A stretch of 13,824 nt of DNA from Deltaproteobacteria bacterium (GTDB lineage Bacteria > Desulfobacterota > Desulfobacteria > Desulfobacterales > UBA11574): contig JAFDBA010000087.1 of the NCBI GenBank assembly GCA_019313505.1, forward strand, positions 1 to 13,824. The letters are read 5' to 3'. Each line of letters starts with the position of its first letter. The stretch's first letter is position 1. The notes below the pieces were generated by a model. The model was not told where the DNA came from. It saw only the letters and a program-made list of their open reading frames with translations, and did no database searches. Positions 1 through 7,354 of this stretch are shown here, in pieces. A program made the position numbers and the translations under genes.

Positions 1-1
1 T

Positions 2-151
2 GCTGAAGCCTTTGGCGTGGACCCTGAATTTTATTCATTCACTCAGACGCTTGAATTATACAATTCAGCCCTTGATAAAGAGAGCTCCCTTGTGCTTTCA
101 ACCGACTCGGAGCTCTTTAAATATTTAAAGGGGTATTCCGGTAAACCGTAA
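2..151 (+). CDS. hflC: HflC-like SPFH protein, C-terminal fragment
   Basis: Only the last 49 codons are present. The frame is open from the window edge and stops with TAA at 149-151. The visible residues include DPEFYSFTQTLELYNSAL and a later SELFKYLKG, which match the C-terminal end of HflC, where DPEFY is followed by a helix with a conserved LE.Y and then a short tail ending in a D/SSE.F.Y.. motif. HflC is a membrane-anchored SPFH/prohibitin-family protein that forms a periplasm-facing complex with HflK and modulates the AAA protease FtsH. That role is known from the family; nothing here tests it. hflK would be expected just upstream, outside the window. A terminator hairpin follows within a few bases of the stop, so this is the last gene of its transcript. 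The family call rests on recognising a short C-terminal segment. Confidence 0.78.
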   Translation, partial: AEAFGVDPEFYSFTQTLELYNSALDKESSLVLSTDSELFKYLKGYSGKP

Positions 152-155
152 AGTA

Positions 156-224
156 AAAAAAAAGCACCAAAACTTTCAAAAGCCACTCATTTTTGTTTGA
201 GTTTGCCGATTGGTGCTTTTTTTT
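156..224 (+). terminator. Intrinsic terminator after hflC
   Basis: The segment at 156-170 (A tract then GCACCAA) is complementary to 210-224 (TTGGTGC then T tract), giving a 15-bp stem with a 39-nt loop. It is followed by Ts, immediately after the hflC stop. The A tract on the 5' side means it would also work on the opposite strand, but no - strand gene runs into it. The long loop is unusual; the inner loop may have minor pairing of its own. The rest of the gap to the next gene (225-427) is AT-rich and shows no feature I can support. Confidence 0.75.
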
Positions 225-427
225 ATGCACATAAAAGCGCGTCGCAGGTATAAATTTTACCTACCCTTTTTTCTCTGATGGCGTGTACGGGCTAAAAGCT
301 TTCTGTGCTTATGCTTTCTCATTTTTTTTCTTCGTTTTTTTACAACACTACCCAACAGATCACCACCTAAGTCCTTACATAAAAAATAACTATATGTCCA
401 CATTTATTTTAATCAAAATCGGATTTC

Positions 428-973
428 ATGGAGAAACTTGAAAAATTCAGCGCCGAGCAGATCGGAGTCGTTGATAATTGTATTGCAATGGCTGAAGAAC
501 TTGTAAGCAATTTCTATAAGATGTCTGCCAGTCAATGGTCCGCATCCTGCAAATACGATATCAAAACAATGGTTGATCTTAGCTCTGAAGAGACACTTTT
601 TGGCCCTTTTGCGCAAATTATCCGATATCAAGGACAGCATAAAGATTCCTCACTGGGATCTTCAACATATGATTTTTACAAAATATGTCTTCAGGACCAC
701 ACCATCCTTGCAGCTTTGGGGAAGGTGCCAGGCATGCAACTTTACCCTTTTATCCTCTACATTGTACTGCATGAATTAATTCATATTATAAGATTCAGCA
801 AATTCCTTCAAAACTTTGATGCCTCACATGAAGAAACCACGGCGGAAGAGATGCGAGTTCATGAAATAACCCGTCAAATTTTAAGTAACATCCGAATTCC
901 CGGGCTTAAACAAGTACTAAAATTTTATGTCAACTGGCGAATCCCTTTTGATGATTTGCGAAATTTAAAATAA
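428..973 (+). CDS. Conserved-looking hypothetical protein with HExxH motif (putative zinc metallopeptidase fold)
   Basis: I do not recognise this 181-aa protein as a named family. No signal peptide or membrane anchor is evident at the N-terminus. A short hydrophobic segment (about residues 105-120, YPFILYIVL) runs into HELIH at 115-119, which fits the zincin signature HExxH (two His ligands and a catalytic Glu). About 20 residues further on, an acidic stretch (EETTAEE, 135-141) is followed by H145 and E146, which could supply a third metal ligand. The order resembles small zincin-like proteins, but no substrate can be inferred. The ATG is preceded by only a weak GGA (421-423). The gene sits alone, after the hflC terminator and before the promoter of the fmdB-groESL block. 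With a single motif as evidence, protease activity remains unproven. Confidence 0.72.
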   Translation: MEKLEKFSAEQIGVVDNCIAMAEELVSNFYKMSASQWSASCKYDIKTMVDLSSEETLFGPFAQIIRYQGQHKDSSLGSSTYDFYKICLQDHTILAALGKVPGMQLYPFILYIVLHELIHIIRFSKFLQNFDASHEETTAEEMRVHEITRQILSNIRIPGLKQVLKFYVNWRIPFDDLRNLK

Positions 974-993
974 AGAAAATTACAGGTTACACC

Positions 994-1021
994 TTGACAA
1001 CGCAAAATCATTGAATATATT
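994..1021 (+). promoter_or_regulatory. Sigma70-like promoter for fmdB-groES-groEL
   Basis: A perfect -35 TTGACA (994-999) and a -10 TATATT (1016-1021) are separated by 16 bp, 81 bp ahead of the fmdB-type ATG. Transcription would start near 1028. No CIRCE element (TTAGCACTC-N9-GAGTGCTAA) and no convincing sigma32 promoter was seen here or in the gap before groES. The sequence therefore does not show how the chaperonin genes are heat-regulated. Confidence 0.6.
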
Positions 1022-1101
1022 AGGTCAGATTTAATTAAAATAACAAAAAAATTGTGGGATTTTTTGTTAAATATTTTTTATGAAGCAAGAGGATTTGAAA
1101 A

Positions 1102-1395
1102 ATGCCGATCTACGAATATGAATGTTCAAAATGCGGCAGGATTGATGAGGTGCTCCAGAAGTTTTCTGATAAACCGCTTAAAAAATGCAAGCGCTGTTCA
1201 GGAAAACTGCATAAGCTTGTTTCCCACGGCAGTTTTCATCTGAAAGGAACCGGATGGTATGTAACCGACTATCCAAACAATTCCCGAACCTCTGCCACAT
1301 CCCCCAAAAAAGCAGAGGATGCAACAAAATCCGTCACAAACAAATCAAAAAGTAAACCCAAAGAATCTAAAAAAGACACTGATAAAACCAGCTGA
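1102..1395 (+). CDS. FmdB-family zinc ribbon protein
   Basis: This 97-aa protein starts with the hallmark MPIYEYEC and carries two CxxC knuckles, C8/C11 and C29/C32, that should bind one zinc ion. The zinc ribbon covers roughly residues 1-45 and ends with the family's typical GSFHLKGTGWYVTDY segment. The rest (about 58-97) is a low-complexity Lys/Ser/Thr-rich tail that is probably disordered. The FmdB name comes from a putative regulator of formamidase, and most members have no known function, so no role is assigned. An AAGAGGA ribosome site (1087-1093) lies 8 nt before the ATG. The gene is first after the promoter at 994-1021 and lies 98 bp before groES, so it may be cotranscribed with the chaperonin genes. 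Confidence 0.9.
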   Translation: MPIYEYECSKCGRIDEVLQKFSDKPLKKCKRCSGKLHKLVSHGSFHLKGTGWYVTDYPNNSRTSATSPKKAEDATKSVTNKSKSKPKESKKDTDKTS

Positions 1396-1493
1396 ATTCG
1401 TTAAAAGTCTCGATTTGCTTTTTTGTGAAGCTTAACATATTAAAAAGAAAAGGTTATAAACTACTCGTCTTAAAGAAAAGGAGAATTTGAAAA

Positions 1494-1781
1494 ATGAAAC
1501 TCAGACCGTTAAATGACCGAATTTTAGTAAAACGTGTTGCGGAAGAAGAAAAAACCAAGGGTGGAATTATTATTCCTGACACGGCCAAGGAAAAACCGGC
1601 AGAAGGGAAAGTTGTTGCTGTTGGCAAAGGCGCACTGAATCCCGAAGGTAAACGTGTCCCTCTTGAAGTCAAAAAAGGTGATCAGATTTTGTTCGGAAAA
1701 TATGGTGGACAGGAGATAAAGGTTGAAGGTGAAGAATACATGATCATGAGTGAACAAGAAGTTCTCTGCATAATCGAATAA
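1494..1781 (+). CDS. groES: Co-chaperonin GroES (Hsp10)
   Basis: This is a full-length 95-aa GroES, the seven-subunit lid that caps the GroEL cage in the cytoplasm and triggers release of substrate protein into the folding chamber. It begins MKLRPLNDRILVKR, the conserved family opening. It contains the mobile loop that docks onto GroEL (about residues 18-32, with GGIIIPD) and ends with the YMIMSE..VLCIIE strand. A strong AAAGGAG (1477-1483) lies 10 nt before the ATG. groEL follows after 29 bp in the same direction, the usual bicistronic arrangement. Nothing unusual was seen in the protein. Confidence 0.98.
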   Translation: MKLRPLNDRILVKRVAEEEKTKGGIIIPDTAKEKPAEGKVVAVGKGALNPEGKRVPLEVKKGDQILFGKYGGQEIKVEGEEYMIMSEQEVLCIIE

Positions 1782-1810
1782 TAAACATTCAAAATGGAGG
1801 ACAGACCAAG

Positions 1811-3487
1811 ATGGCTAAAGAAATAAAATACGATATGAAAGCCCGGGAAGCCATGCTCAACGGAGTTAAAACTCTTGCTGACGCAGTAGTTGTTACTCTG
1901 GGTCCCAAAGGAAGAAATGTAGTTCTTGAAAAATCATGGGGATCCCCCACGGTCACCAAAGACGGCGTAACCGTTGCAAAAGAAATCGAACTTGAAGACA
2001 AGTTTGAAAACATGGGCGCCCAGATGGTAAAAGAGGTCGCCAGCAAGACCAGTGATATGGCCGGTGACGGTACAACCACAGCTACAATCCTGGCAAGATC
2101 AATATATGAAGAAGGTCAGAAGCTTGTTGCGGCCGGCAACAACCCCATGGCTATCAAACGAGGCGTTGACAAGGCTGTTGAGGTTGCCGTCAAAGAACTG
2201 CACAGGATCAGCAAACCTACCAAAGACCAGCGTGAAATCGCTCAGGTGGGCACCATTTCTGCCAACAACGACGAAACCATAGGAAATATCATTGCCGAGG
2301 CAATGAACAAGGTGGGTAAAGAAGGTGTCATTACCGTTGAAGAAGCCAAGGCCATGGAAACCTCCCTTGAGGTTGTGGAAGGTATGCAGTTTGATCGCGG
2401 CTACCTCTCCCCATACTTTGTGACCGATGCTGAAAAGATGATTGTCTCGTTGGAAGACCCTTATATTCTCATTAACGAAAAGAAGATCAGCAACATGAAA
2501 GACCTCCTTCCGATTCTTGAGCAGATCGCCAAGATGGGGAAACCGCTTGTGATTCTCGCAGAAGATGTGGAAGGGGAAGCGTTGGCAACCCTTGTTGTTA
2601 ATAAATTAAGGGGCACGCTTAACGTGGCTGCTGTAAAGGCTCCGGGTTTTGGTGACAGACGGAAAGCCATGCTTGAAGATATAGCGATACTGACCGGCGG
2701 TCAGGTTGTTTCAGAGGATCTTGGGATCAAGCTCGAGAATCTCGCACTTGCAGACCTTGGCCAGGCCAAGCGGATTAGCATTGACAAAGACAACACAACC
2801 ATCGTTGACGGAGCAGGCACACGTGCTGCCCTGGAAGGCCGTGTCAAACAGATCCGCGCTCAAATCGATGAGACCACATCGGATTACGATCAGGAAAAAC
2901 TCCAGGAGCGATTGGCCAAGCTGATCGGCGGTGTTGCTGTTATTAACGTGGGGGCTGCAACAGAGATCGAGATGAAAGATAAAAAGGCTCGTGTTGAAGA
3001 CGCATTGAACGCTACCCGGGCTGCGGTTGAAGAAGGTATCGTTCCCGGCGGCGGGGTTGCACTTGTCCGTTGCCTGGATGCTCTGGAAAAAATTAAAATC
3101 AAAGCCGATCAGAAACTGGGCGTAAAGGTTGTTATTCGGGCCATTGAAGAACCCCTTCGCCAGATTGTCAACAATGCCGGCTTTGAAGGGTCCGTTGTGA
3201 TCGATAAAGTTAAAAACGGCGAAGGCGCTTTTGGTTTTAATGCTGAAACCAACGTCTATGAAGATTTGATTAAAGCCGGTGTTATCGATCCGACCAAGGT
3301 GGTCCGGTACGCGCTGCAAAACGCAGGAAGTGTTGCATCCCTGATGCTGACCACCGAAGCCATGATCGCTGAAAAGCCTGAAGATAAGCCGGATATGATG
3401 CCGGGTGGCGGCGGCGGCATGGGCGGCGGGGCGGCGGCGGCATGGGCGGCGGCGGAATGGGCGGAATGGGCGGAATGGGCGGTATGA
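1811..3487 (+). CDS. groEL: Chaperonin GroEL (Hsp60), with a frameshifted C-terminal tail
   Basis: GroEL forms the double-ring ATP-driven folding cage that works with GroES. The protein has the typical N-terminus, the ATP-site segments LGPKGRNVV and GDGTTTATILA, the apical domain, and the late VEDALNATRAAVEEG region with the catalytic Asp. The ribosome site is TGGAGG (1795-1800). Residues 1 to about 540 are normal. The usual tail of GGM repeats is then lost. After M537-GGG the frame reads AAAAWAAAEWAEWAEWAV and stops at TGA (3485-3487). Supplying one base in the G run at 3428-3431 restores a GGM-repeat tail ending GGMM at TAG (3490-3492). The body is under clear coding constraint, so a one-base deletion or a sequencing error in the GC-rich repeat is the likely cause. 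The predicted protein is 558 aa as read. Confidence 0.96.
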   Translation: MAKEIKYDMKAREAMLNGVKTLADAVVVTLGPKGRNVVLEKSWGSPTVTKDGVTVAKEIELEDKFENMGAQMVKEVASKTSDMAGDGTTTATILARSIYEEGQKLVAAGNNPMAIKRGVDKAVEVAVKELHRISKPTKDQREIAQVGTISANNDETIGNIIAEAMNKVGKEGVITVEEAKAMETSLEVVEGMQFDRGYLSPYFVTDAEKMIVSLEDPYILINEKKISNMKDLLPILEQIAKMGKPLVILAEDVEGEALATLVVNKLRGTLNVAAVKAPGFGDRRKAMLEDIAILTGGQVVSEDLGIKLENLALADLGQAKRISIDKDNTTIVDGAGTRAALEGRVKQIRAQIDETTSDYDQEKLQERLAKLIGGVAVINVGAATEIEMKDKKARVEDALNATRAAVEEGIVPGGGVALVRCLDALEKIKIKADQKLGVKVVIRAIEEPLRQIVNNAGFEGSVVIDKVKNGEGAFGFNAETNVYEDLIKAGVIDPTKVVRYALQNAGSVASLMLTTEAMIAEKPEDKPDMMPGGGGGMGGGAAAAWAAAEWAEWAEWAV

Positions 3488-3533
3488 TGTAGCCCCATGT
3501 AATTGACGATTGACAACAAAAAGATTGTAGATC

Positions 3534-3570
3534 AAAGCCCTTATGCTAATTATAGCATGAGGGCTTTTTT
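3534..3570 (+). terminator. Intrinsic terminator of groESL
   Basis: A 15-bp stem (3534-3548 with 3553-3567, one G-T wobble) has a 4-nt loop and ends in a run of six Ts. It lies about 45 bp after the groEL stop. This is a textbook Rho-independent terminator and separates the chaperonin transcript from the LysM gene. Confidence 0.93.
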
Positions 3571-3580
3571 ATTGAAAAGC

Positions 3581-3610
3581 TTGACAGATCAGCAATGGGC
3601 GGGTTATGAA
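3581..3610 (+). promoter_or_regulatory. Sigma70-like promoter for the LysM gene
   Basis: A perfect TTGACA (3581-3586) is followed, after 17 or 18 bp, by TTATGA or TATGAA (3604-3610). It lies just after the groESL terminator and about 80 bp before the preferred LysM start. The -10 is weaker than the -35. An inverted repeat (3628-3661) would lie at the start of the transcript. Confidence 0.5.
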
Positions 3611-3627
3611 ATTAACTGAGAAACTAC

Positions 3628-3661
3628 TTAGTGCTTGAATATATTTATGAATGGGCACTAA
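3628..3661. repeat. Inverted repeat in the leader of the LysM gene
   Basis: TTAGTGC (3628-3634) and GCACTAA (3655-3661) form perfect 7-bp arms with a 20-bp AT-rich spacer. They lie between the predicted promoter and the start codon. It could be an operator for a dimeric regulator or a leader hairpin. The arms and spacing do not match CIRCE. Confidence 0.4.
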
Positions 3662-3690
3662 ATAATAGATTGAAAAAATTGGAGAATCTG

Positions 3691-4728
3691 ATGTATTGCA
3701 ACAGAAAATTCCAGATGATAATTTGTTTGTCTATTTTGACCGCAATGATTTTTTTTCCGGTTCGTATGTTTGCACAGGAAAACAAGGAAATTGTGGAACA
3801 TGAAGCAGGCTTTTACTATACCGTTCAAAAGGGGGATACTCTCTGGGATCTCTCAGGTCGGTTTTTTGATTCACCGTGGTTATGGCCTGATATGTGGAGC
3901 GAGAACAGTCAGATCTCCAATCCTCACTGGATTTATCCCGGAGAGCGTATCCGACTCTTTCATCAAAAAGGTATCGAAAGTTTTGTCGGGAAAACCGTGT
4001 CAAAAAGCGGAGTACTAAAAAAAGAACCACAAAAAGAGCCGCTGTATTATTACTATTCCCCTATTGACAAAATCGGATTCATCAGGAAAGATCCTGTGGT
4101 CCCGTCAGGAGTCATCTTTAAAGTGAAAGATGATAAAGAAATGATCAGCACGGGGGATCTGGTTTTTATCCGGTCAAAGGGGGATATACCTCCCCTTACT
4201 GCGGGAAGTAAATATAGTGTATATAGAACCTTAAAGCCTATCGTTGACCAAAAAACAGAAGCACTTATCGGAACTCAACACTATCTGACAGGTATTGTTG
4301 AAATTACAAAAATAGATCCCAGTTTCACCGTAGCCAAGGTTGTTCAATCTTATCGCACCATTGAAGTGGGCAACCTTTTAATGCCATATAAAAGACGGTC
4401 ACGAAAAATTGAGCTGATCCAAAGCAAAAAAGGATTAGACGGTAAACTCATTATATCCGAAGAGTATGCGAATATCATTGGAGATAACGACGTTGCGTTT
4501 ATTGACAAGGGTAGCCAAGACGATGTGAAACCTGGGCAACAGTACAGTATATATTATCAAGAAAAACAACGTCTCAATACGGAGAGCAAAAAAGATGTTC
4601 TCCTTACACAAATTGTTTACGGCACACTCCTTGTCCTTCATACCGAAAAAACCACATCAACGGTTCTCATAACCCGGTCAGATCGGGGTATTAATCTGGG
4701 AGCTAAAATTTGCAGCCCCATTGAATAG
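3691..4728 (+). CDS. Exported LysM-domain protein
   Basis: I start this gene at ATG 3691 rather than the upstream in-frame GTG at 3631. GGAG (3681-3684) lies 6 nt before the ATG, and the protein then begins directly with a signal peptide: a charged start, a hydrophobic core (about 8-24) and a likely cleavage after A28 (MFA before QEN). The mature 317-aa protein opens with a LysM domain at about 43-89 (YYTVQKGDTLWDLS to YPGERIRLF). It carries the PWLWPDMW insertion seen in a subgroup of proteobacterial LysM proteins. LysM binds peptidoglycan, so the protein probably acts in the periplasm or cell wall. Residues from about 100 to 345 are rich in beta-prone sequence and have no recognised catalytic domain. 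It stands alone between two terminators and converges with the radical SAM gene. Confidence 0.88.
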   Translation: MYCNRKFQMIICLSILTAMIFFPVRMFAQENKEIVEHEAGFYYTVQKGDTLWDLSGRFFDSPWLWPDMWSENSQISNPHWIYPGERIRLFHQKGIESFVGKTVSKSGVLKKEPQKEPLYYYYSPIDKIGFIRKDPVVPSGVIFKVKDDKEMISTGDLVFIRSKGDIPPLTAGSKYSVYRTLKPIVDQKTEALIGTQHYLTGIVEITKIDPSFTVAKVVQSYRTIEVGNLLMPYKRRSRKIELIQSKKGLDGKLIISEEYANIIGDNDVAFIDKGSQDDVKPGQQYSIYYQEKQRLNTESKKDVLLTQIVYGTLLVLHTEKTTSTVLITRSDRGINLGAKICSPIE

Positions 4729-4744
4729 GGTTTATTTTGCCCTG

Positions 4745-4776
4745 AAAAACCTGGTCCTTTGGGCCAGGATTCTTTA
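4745..4776. terminator. Bidirectional terminator between convergent LysM and radical SAM genes
   Basis: CCTGGTCC (4750-4757) pairs with GGGCCAGG (4761-4768), one G-T wobble, across a TTT loop. Five As at 4745-4749 give a T tract for the - strand transcript of the radical SAM gene. On the + strand the tail is only ATTCTTT, so it is a weaker stop for the LysM gene. Its position exactly between the two stop codons supports the call. Confidence 0.7.
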
Positions 4777-5763
4777 CTTATTTTTGATTTCTTCCTTTAA
4801 CATGCAGCATGCAACTCTGTATTCCGGTGTGCCATCGGTGTTATAGCTTAAATTGCCGGGCTGAATGAGTTTGTTCATTACACATCCTTCAGGGATGTTA
4901 AGTTCGAAAAGATCGCTTTCGTTTATCTTCGGGGTGTCAAGAAGTATGTTGCCTTTGAACACCTTGCTGTGCAACGGAAAATCCTCACACAGGGGGCATT
5001 GATAAACCCTGCCGTTTGGGAATATAAAATAGTTTTCCGCAACCCGTGCGGCGCACTCGAAGGGTTGGTCCGGGCTTAAAAAAACTTTTGGATATGTGAC
5101 GGTTATCCCGAGTCGAGCGATCTTTTGGGCCACATCAGGTATGATTTTTAACCATTCATCTCGAGAAACCTGCAGTTTTTCCTGCCTGTTTACTGCGGAT
5201 TTTCCACGGATACCGATGACCTGTATGAAAAAACGGTCAACTCCCAAATCCTTTAAAAGCGGTGCAATCCTATCAAGTTCGTGAAAATTCATTTGACTCA
5301 CGGTGTAGATCAGGCTGGTGGTAAAACCTCTGAGAATCGCTTTTTTGATTCCGGCGATACATTTATCGTATGATCCCTCTCCCCTTATCATATCGTTTGT
5401 TTTTCGAGTGGCGCCGTCCAGGCTGAAACTGAAATAATCAACCACATCAGGTTCGACTTTGGAGAGAATATCATGAAACAGGTATCCATTAGTATCCACG
5501 GTTATGGAGTTGTATTTCGCTTTTTTTATGGCAAGGGACAGGTCAGGGTGGAGTGTGGGTTCTCCGCCTAAGAATATGACATTGGCGTTTTTGGTTTTTG
5601 AGGTAAACACCTTAAGCCATGCTTCAATCGTCTCAAGGGAAAGCGTGTTTTCTCCATGCTGTTTTTTATTTATATAACAGTGTTTGCACTTGAGATTGCA
5701 ATGGGTCAGAATATGAAAAAAAACATTGGTAGCGTTTTTTGAAAAGGCGACGGTTTTTTTCAC
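4774..5763 (-). CDS. Radical SAM protein with SPASM-like C-terminal cysteines
   Basis: This 329-aa protein has the radical SAM signature CNLKCKHC (C22, C26, C29), which binds a 4Fe-4S cluster and S-adenosylmethionine, and the GGEP motif (66-69) that contacts SAM. DTNG (about 90-93) and SFSLDG (about 112-117) fit the rest of the barrel. The C-terminal part carries C237-x13-G-x4-C256-x2-C259, then C294 and C319/C320. The first part fits the opening of a SPASM domain (CX9-15GX4C), which binds extra iron-sulfur clusters in peptide- or protein-modifying enzymes. The remaining spacing is not canonical, so 'SPASM-like' or twitch is safer. The start is GTG, with a weak AAGAAG just upstream; no in-frame ATG is a better choice. 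No precursor peptide gene is recognisable next to it, and the substrate is unknown. It lies 134 bp after purF on the same strand. Confidence 0.88.
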   Translation of the reverse strand: MKKTVAFSKNATNVFFHILTHCNLKCKHCYINKKQHGENTLSLETIEAWLKVFTSKTKNANVIFLGGEPTLHPDLSLAIKKAKYNSITVDTNGYLFHDILSKVEPDVVDYFSFSLDGATRKTNDMIRGEGSYDKCIAGIKKAILRGFTTSLIYTVSQMNFHELDRIAPLLKDLGVDRFFIQVIGIRGKSAVNRQEKLQVSRDEWLKIIPDVAQKIARLGITVTYPKVFLSPDQPFECAARVAENYFIFPNGRVYQCPLCEDFPLHSKVFKGNILLDTPKINESDLFELNIPEGCVMNKLIQPGNLSYNTDGTPEYRVACCMLKEEIKNK

Positions 5764-5897
5764 TCTTCTTGGTTCCTAAGGTTTAAATTTTGTACTTTTT
5801 ATGGCAAAAAAAGTGTAATAAAAATAAAATCCATCTTTTTTGGTATCGGTCTGTCCCACTTGTCGAAGATACTGCTTGCGTGCAGGCCTTGACCGGG

Positions 5898-7307
5898 TTA
5901 GCGGTTTTCAAGGCAGTCTTTGGATAGATTTTTATCGAATGCTACCGGATAACAGCCGTCAAAACATGCCTTGCAAAAGTTGTTTTCCGGATGTCCAATA
6001 CCGGTTGAACTGAGAAGACCTTCAAGGCTGAGGTAATAAAGCGAGTCCAGACCCAGAAAATCTTTAAGTTTTTCAATAGACATATTTGCTGCAATCAGTT
6101 CCCCCCTTGTGGAAAAATCTATACCGTAATGACAGGGAAAGATGTGGGGGGGGCCGCTCACGCGCATATGTATCCGGTTTACACCCAATTCACGAAGGGC
6201 TTTTACTCTGGTCTTAACCGTAGTTCCTCTGATTATCGAATCTTCGATGATGATAATATCTTTTCCTTTGAGAAGCTTTTTTACAGGATTTAACTTTACC
6301 CGAACTCCAAAATCACGCATGCTCTGGGTGGGTTGTATGAATGTCCTTCCCACGTAATGATTGCGGATCATGGCCATCTCAAAGGGGATACCGGAGGCTT
6401 CGGAATAGCCCAGAGCCGAGTAAGTCCCGGAGTCTGGAAAGGGCATTACCAGGTCGGCATTCACAGGCGCTTCTTGAGCAAGACGCCGTCCATGTGCCTT
6501 CCGGGTTAAATAAACATTTTGTCCATAGAAGGTGCTGTCCGGTCTTGCAAAATAGATAAATTCGAAGATGCAAAAAGCTCGTTTTTCAGGCACAGGAATT
6601 TTGATGCTGCGGACGCCGTCTTTACCAATAATAACAATTTCCCCGGGATCGAGCTCGCGTATAAGTTTCGCCTGGACCAGATCCAGTGCGCAGGTTTCGG
6701 AAGCCAGAATGTAATGACCATTGAGTTTGCCCAAACATAAAGGGCGAAAACCATATGGATCCTTAATTCCGACAACCTCTCCCTTGCTAGTCAGCATCAC
6801 GAAAGAAAAGGCTCCTTTTAGTCGTGATACCGTTTCCATAAGGGCTCCTTCGAAACCCAATTTTAAACTTTTTACAAAAAAATGGAGGAAAATTTCGCTG
6901 TCCATGGTGGTCTGAAAAATTGAGCCGGTTTCCTCGAGCTCTTTTTTCAGATGATGCGCATTGACAAGATTGCCGTTATGAGCAATTGCATATGCCTTCT
7001 TTTTGTGATGAACGACAAAAGGCTGAGCATTGACAAGTATGGAACTTCCCGTGGTGGAATAACGCACATGTCCGATGGCGCTTTGTCCATCTAAATGTTC
7101 CAGATGGGTCAAGTCAAAAACATCGGGTACAAGGCCCATCCCTTTGTGACCTATGATGTTATAGTCCCGGGAGACAGCAATCCCTGCACTCTCCTGTCCC
7201 CTGTGTTGAAGCGCATAGAGGCCGAAATAGGTCAGCTTCGCGGCCTCAAGGTGACCATGAATACCGAATAGTCCGCAGGACTCACGAGGTTTTTCAAAAT
7301 AATCCAT
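5898..7307 (-). CDS. purF: Amidophosphoribosyltransferase PurF
   Basis: PurF makes 5-phosphoribosylamine from PRPP and glutamine, the committed first step of purine synthesis in the cytoplasm. The 469-aa protein has a ten-residue leader before C11 (sequence ESCGLFGI), which becomes the N-terminal catalytic Cys of the class II glutaminase domain once the propeptide is removed. The PRPP-binding motif IIIIEDSIIRGTTV lies at about 351-373. C246, C392, C445 and C448 match the four cluster ligands of the Bacillus-type enzyme. This is therefore the 4Fe-4S, propeptide-processed, oxygen-sensitive class, unlike E. coli PurF. TAAGGA lies just before the ATG. It is downstream of carB with a 142-bp gap that contains a palindromic repeat. 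No purine-repressor site or riboswitch was seen. Confidence 0.97.
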   Translation of the reverse strand: MDYFEKPRESCGLFGIHGHLEAAKLTYFGLYALQHRGQESAGIAVSRDYNIIGHKGMGLVPDVFDLTHLEHLDGQSAIGHVRYSTTGSSILVNAQPFVVHHKKKAYAIAHNGNLVNAHHLKKELEETGSIFQTTMDSEIFLHFFVKSLKLGFEGALMETVSRLKGAFSFVMLTSKGEVVGIKDPYGFRPLCLGKLNGHYILASETCALDLVQAKLIRELDPGEIVIIGKDGVRSIKIPVPEKRAFCIFEFIYFARPDSTFYGQNVYLTRKAHGRRLAQEAPVNADLVMPFPDSGTYSALGYSEASGIPFEMAMIRNHYVGRTFIQPTQSMRDFGVRVKLNPVKKLLKGKDIIIIEDSIIRGTTVKTRVKALRELGVNRIHMRVSGPPHIFPCHYGIDFSTRGELIAANMSIEKLKDFLGLDSLYYLSLEGLLSSTGIGHPENNFCKACFDGCYPVAFDKNLSKDCLENR

Positions 7308-7354
7308 TTGATTCCTTAATTGTGGGAGTCATGTTTCTTGTATTAATTTTTCCC

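Noticed and set aside
1041..1069. AT-only hairpin in the fmdB leader (TAACAAAAAA pairing with TTTTTTGTTA)
   Set aside because: The stem is almost all A-T and is expected by chance in such AT-rich sequence; it is neither a terminator nor a known riboswitch.
2711..3535. Long open frame (274 codons) on the - strand opposite groEL
   Set aside because: It is a shadow of the strongly coding groEL frame, with low-complexity His/Ala/Arg sequence opposite the Gly tail and no family resemblance.
3628..3661. Possible CIRCE element near groEL, because of TTAG...CTAA ends
   Set aside because: The arms are TTAGTGC and GCACTAA with a 20-bp spacer; CIRCE has TTAGCACTC with a 9-bp spacer, and this lies after groEL rather than before groES.
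3631..3690. GTG start giving a 20-residue extension of the LysM protein
   Set aside because: There is no ribosome site before it, and the extension would sit in front of a normal signal peptide; ATG 3691 has GGAG at the right distance.
5793..5817. Small hairpin (ACTTTTT and AAAAAGT arms) between purF and the radical SAM gene
   Set aside because: It is a weak A-T stem without a terminator layout; no confident promoter or terminator could be placed in this gap.
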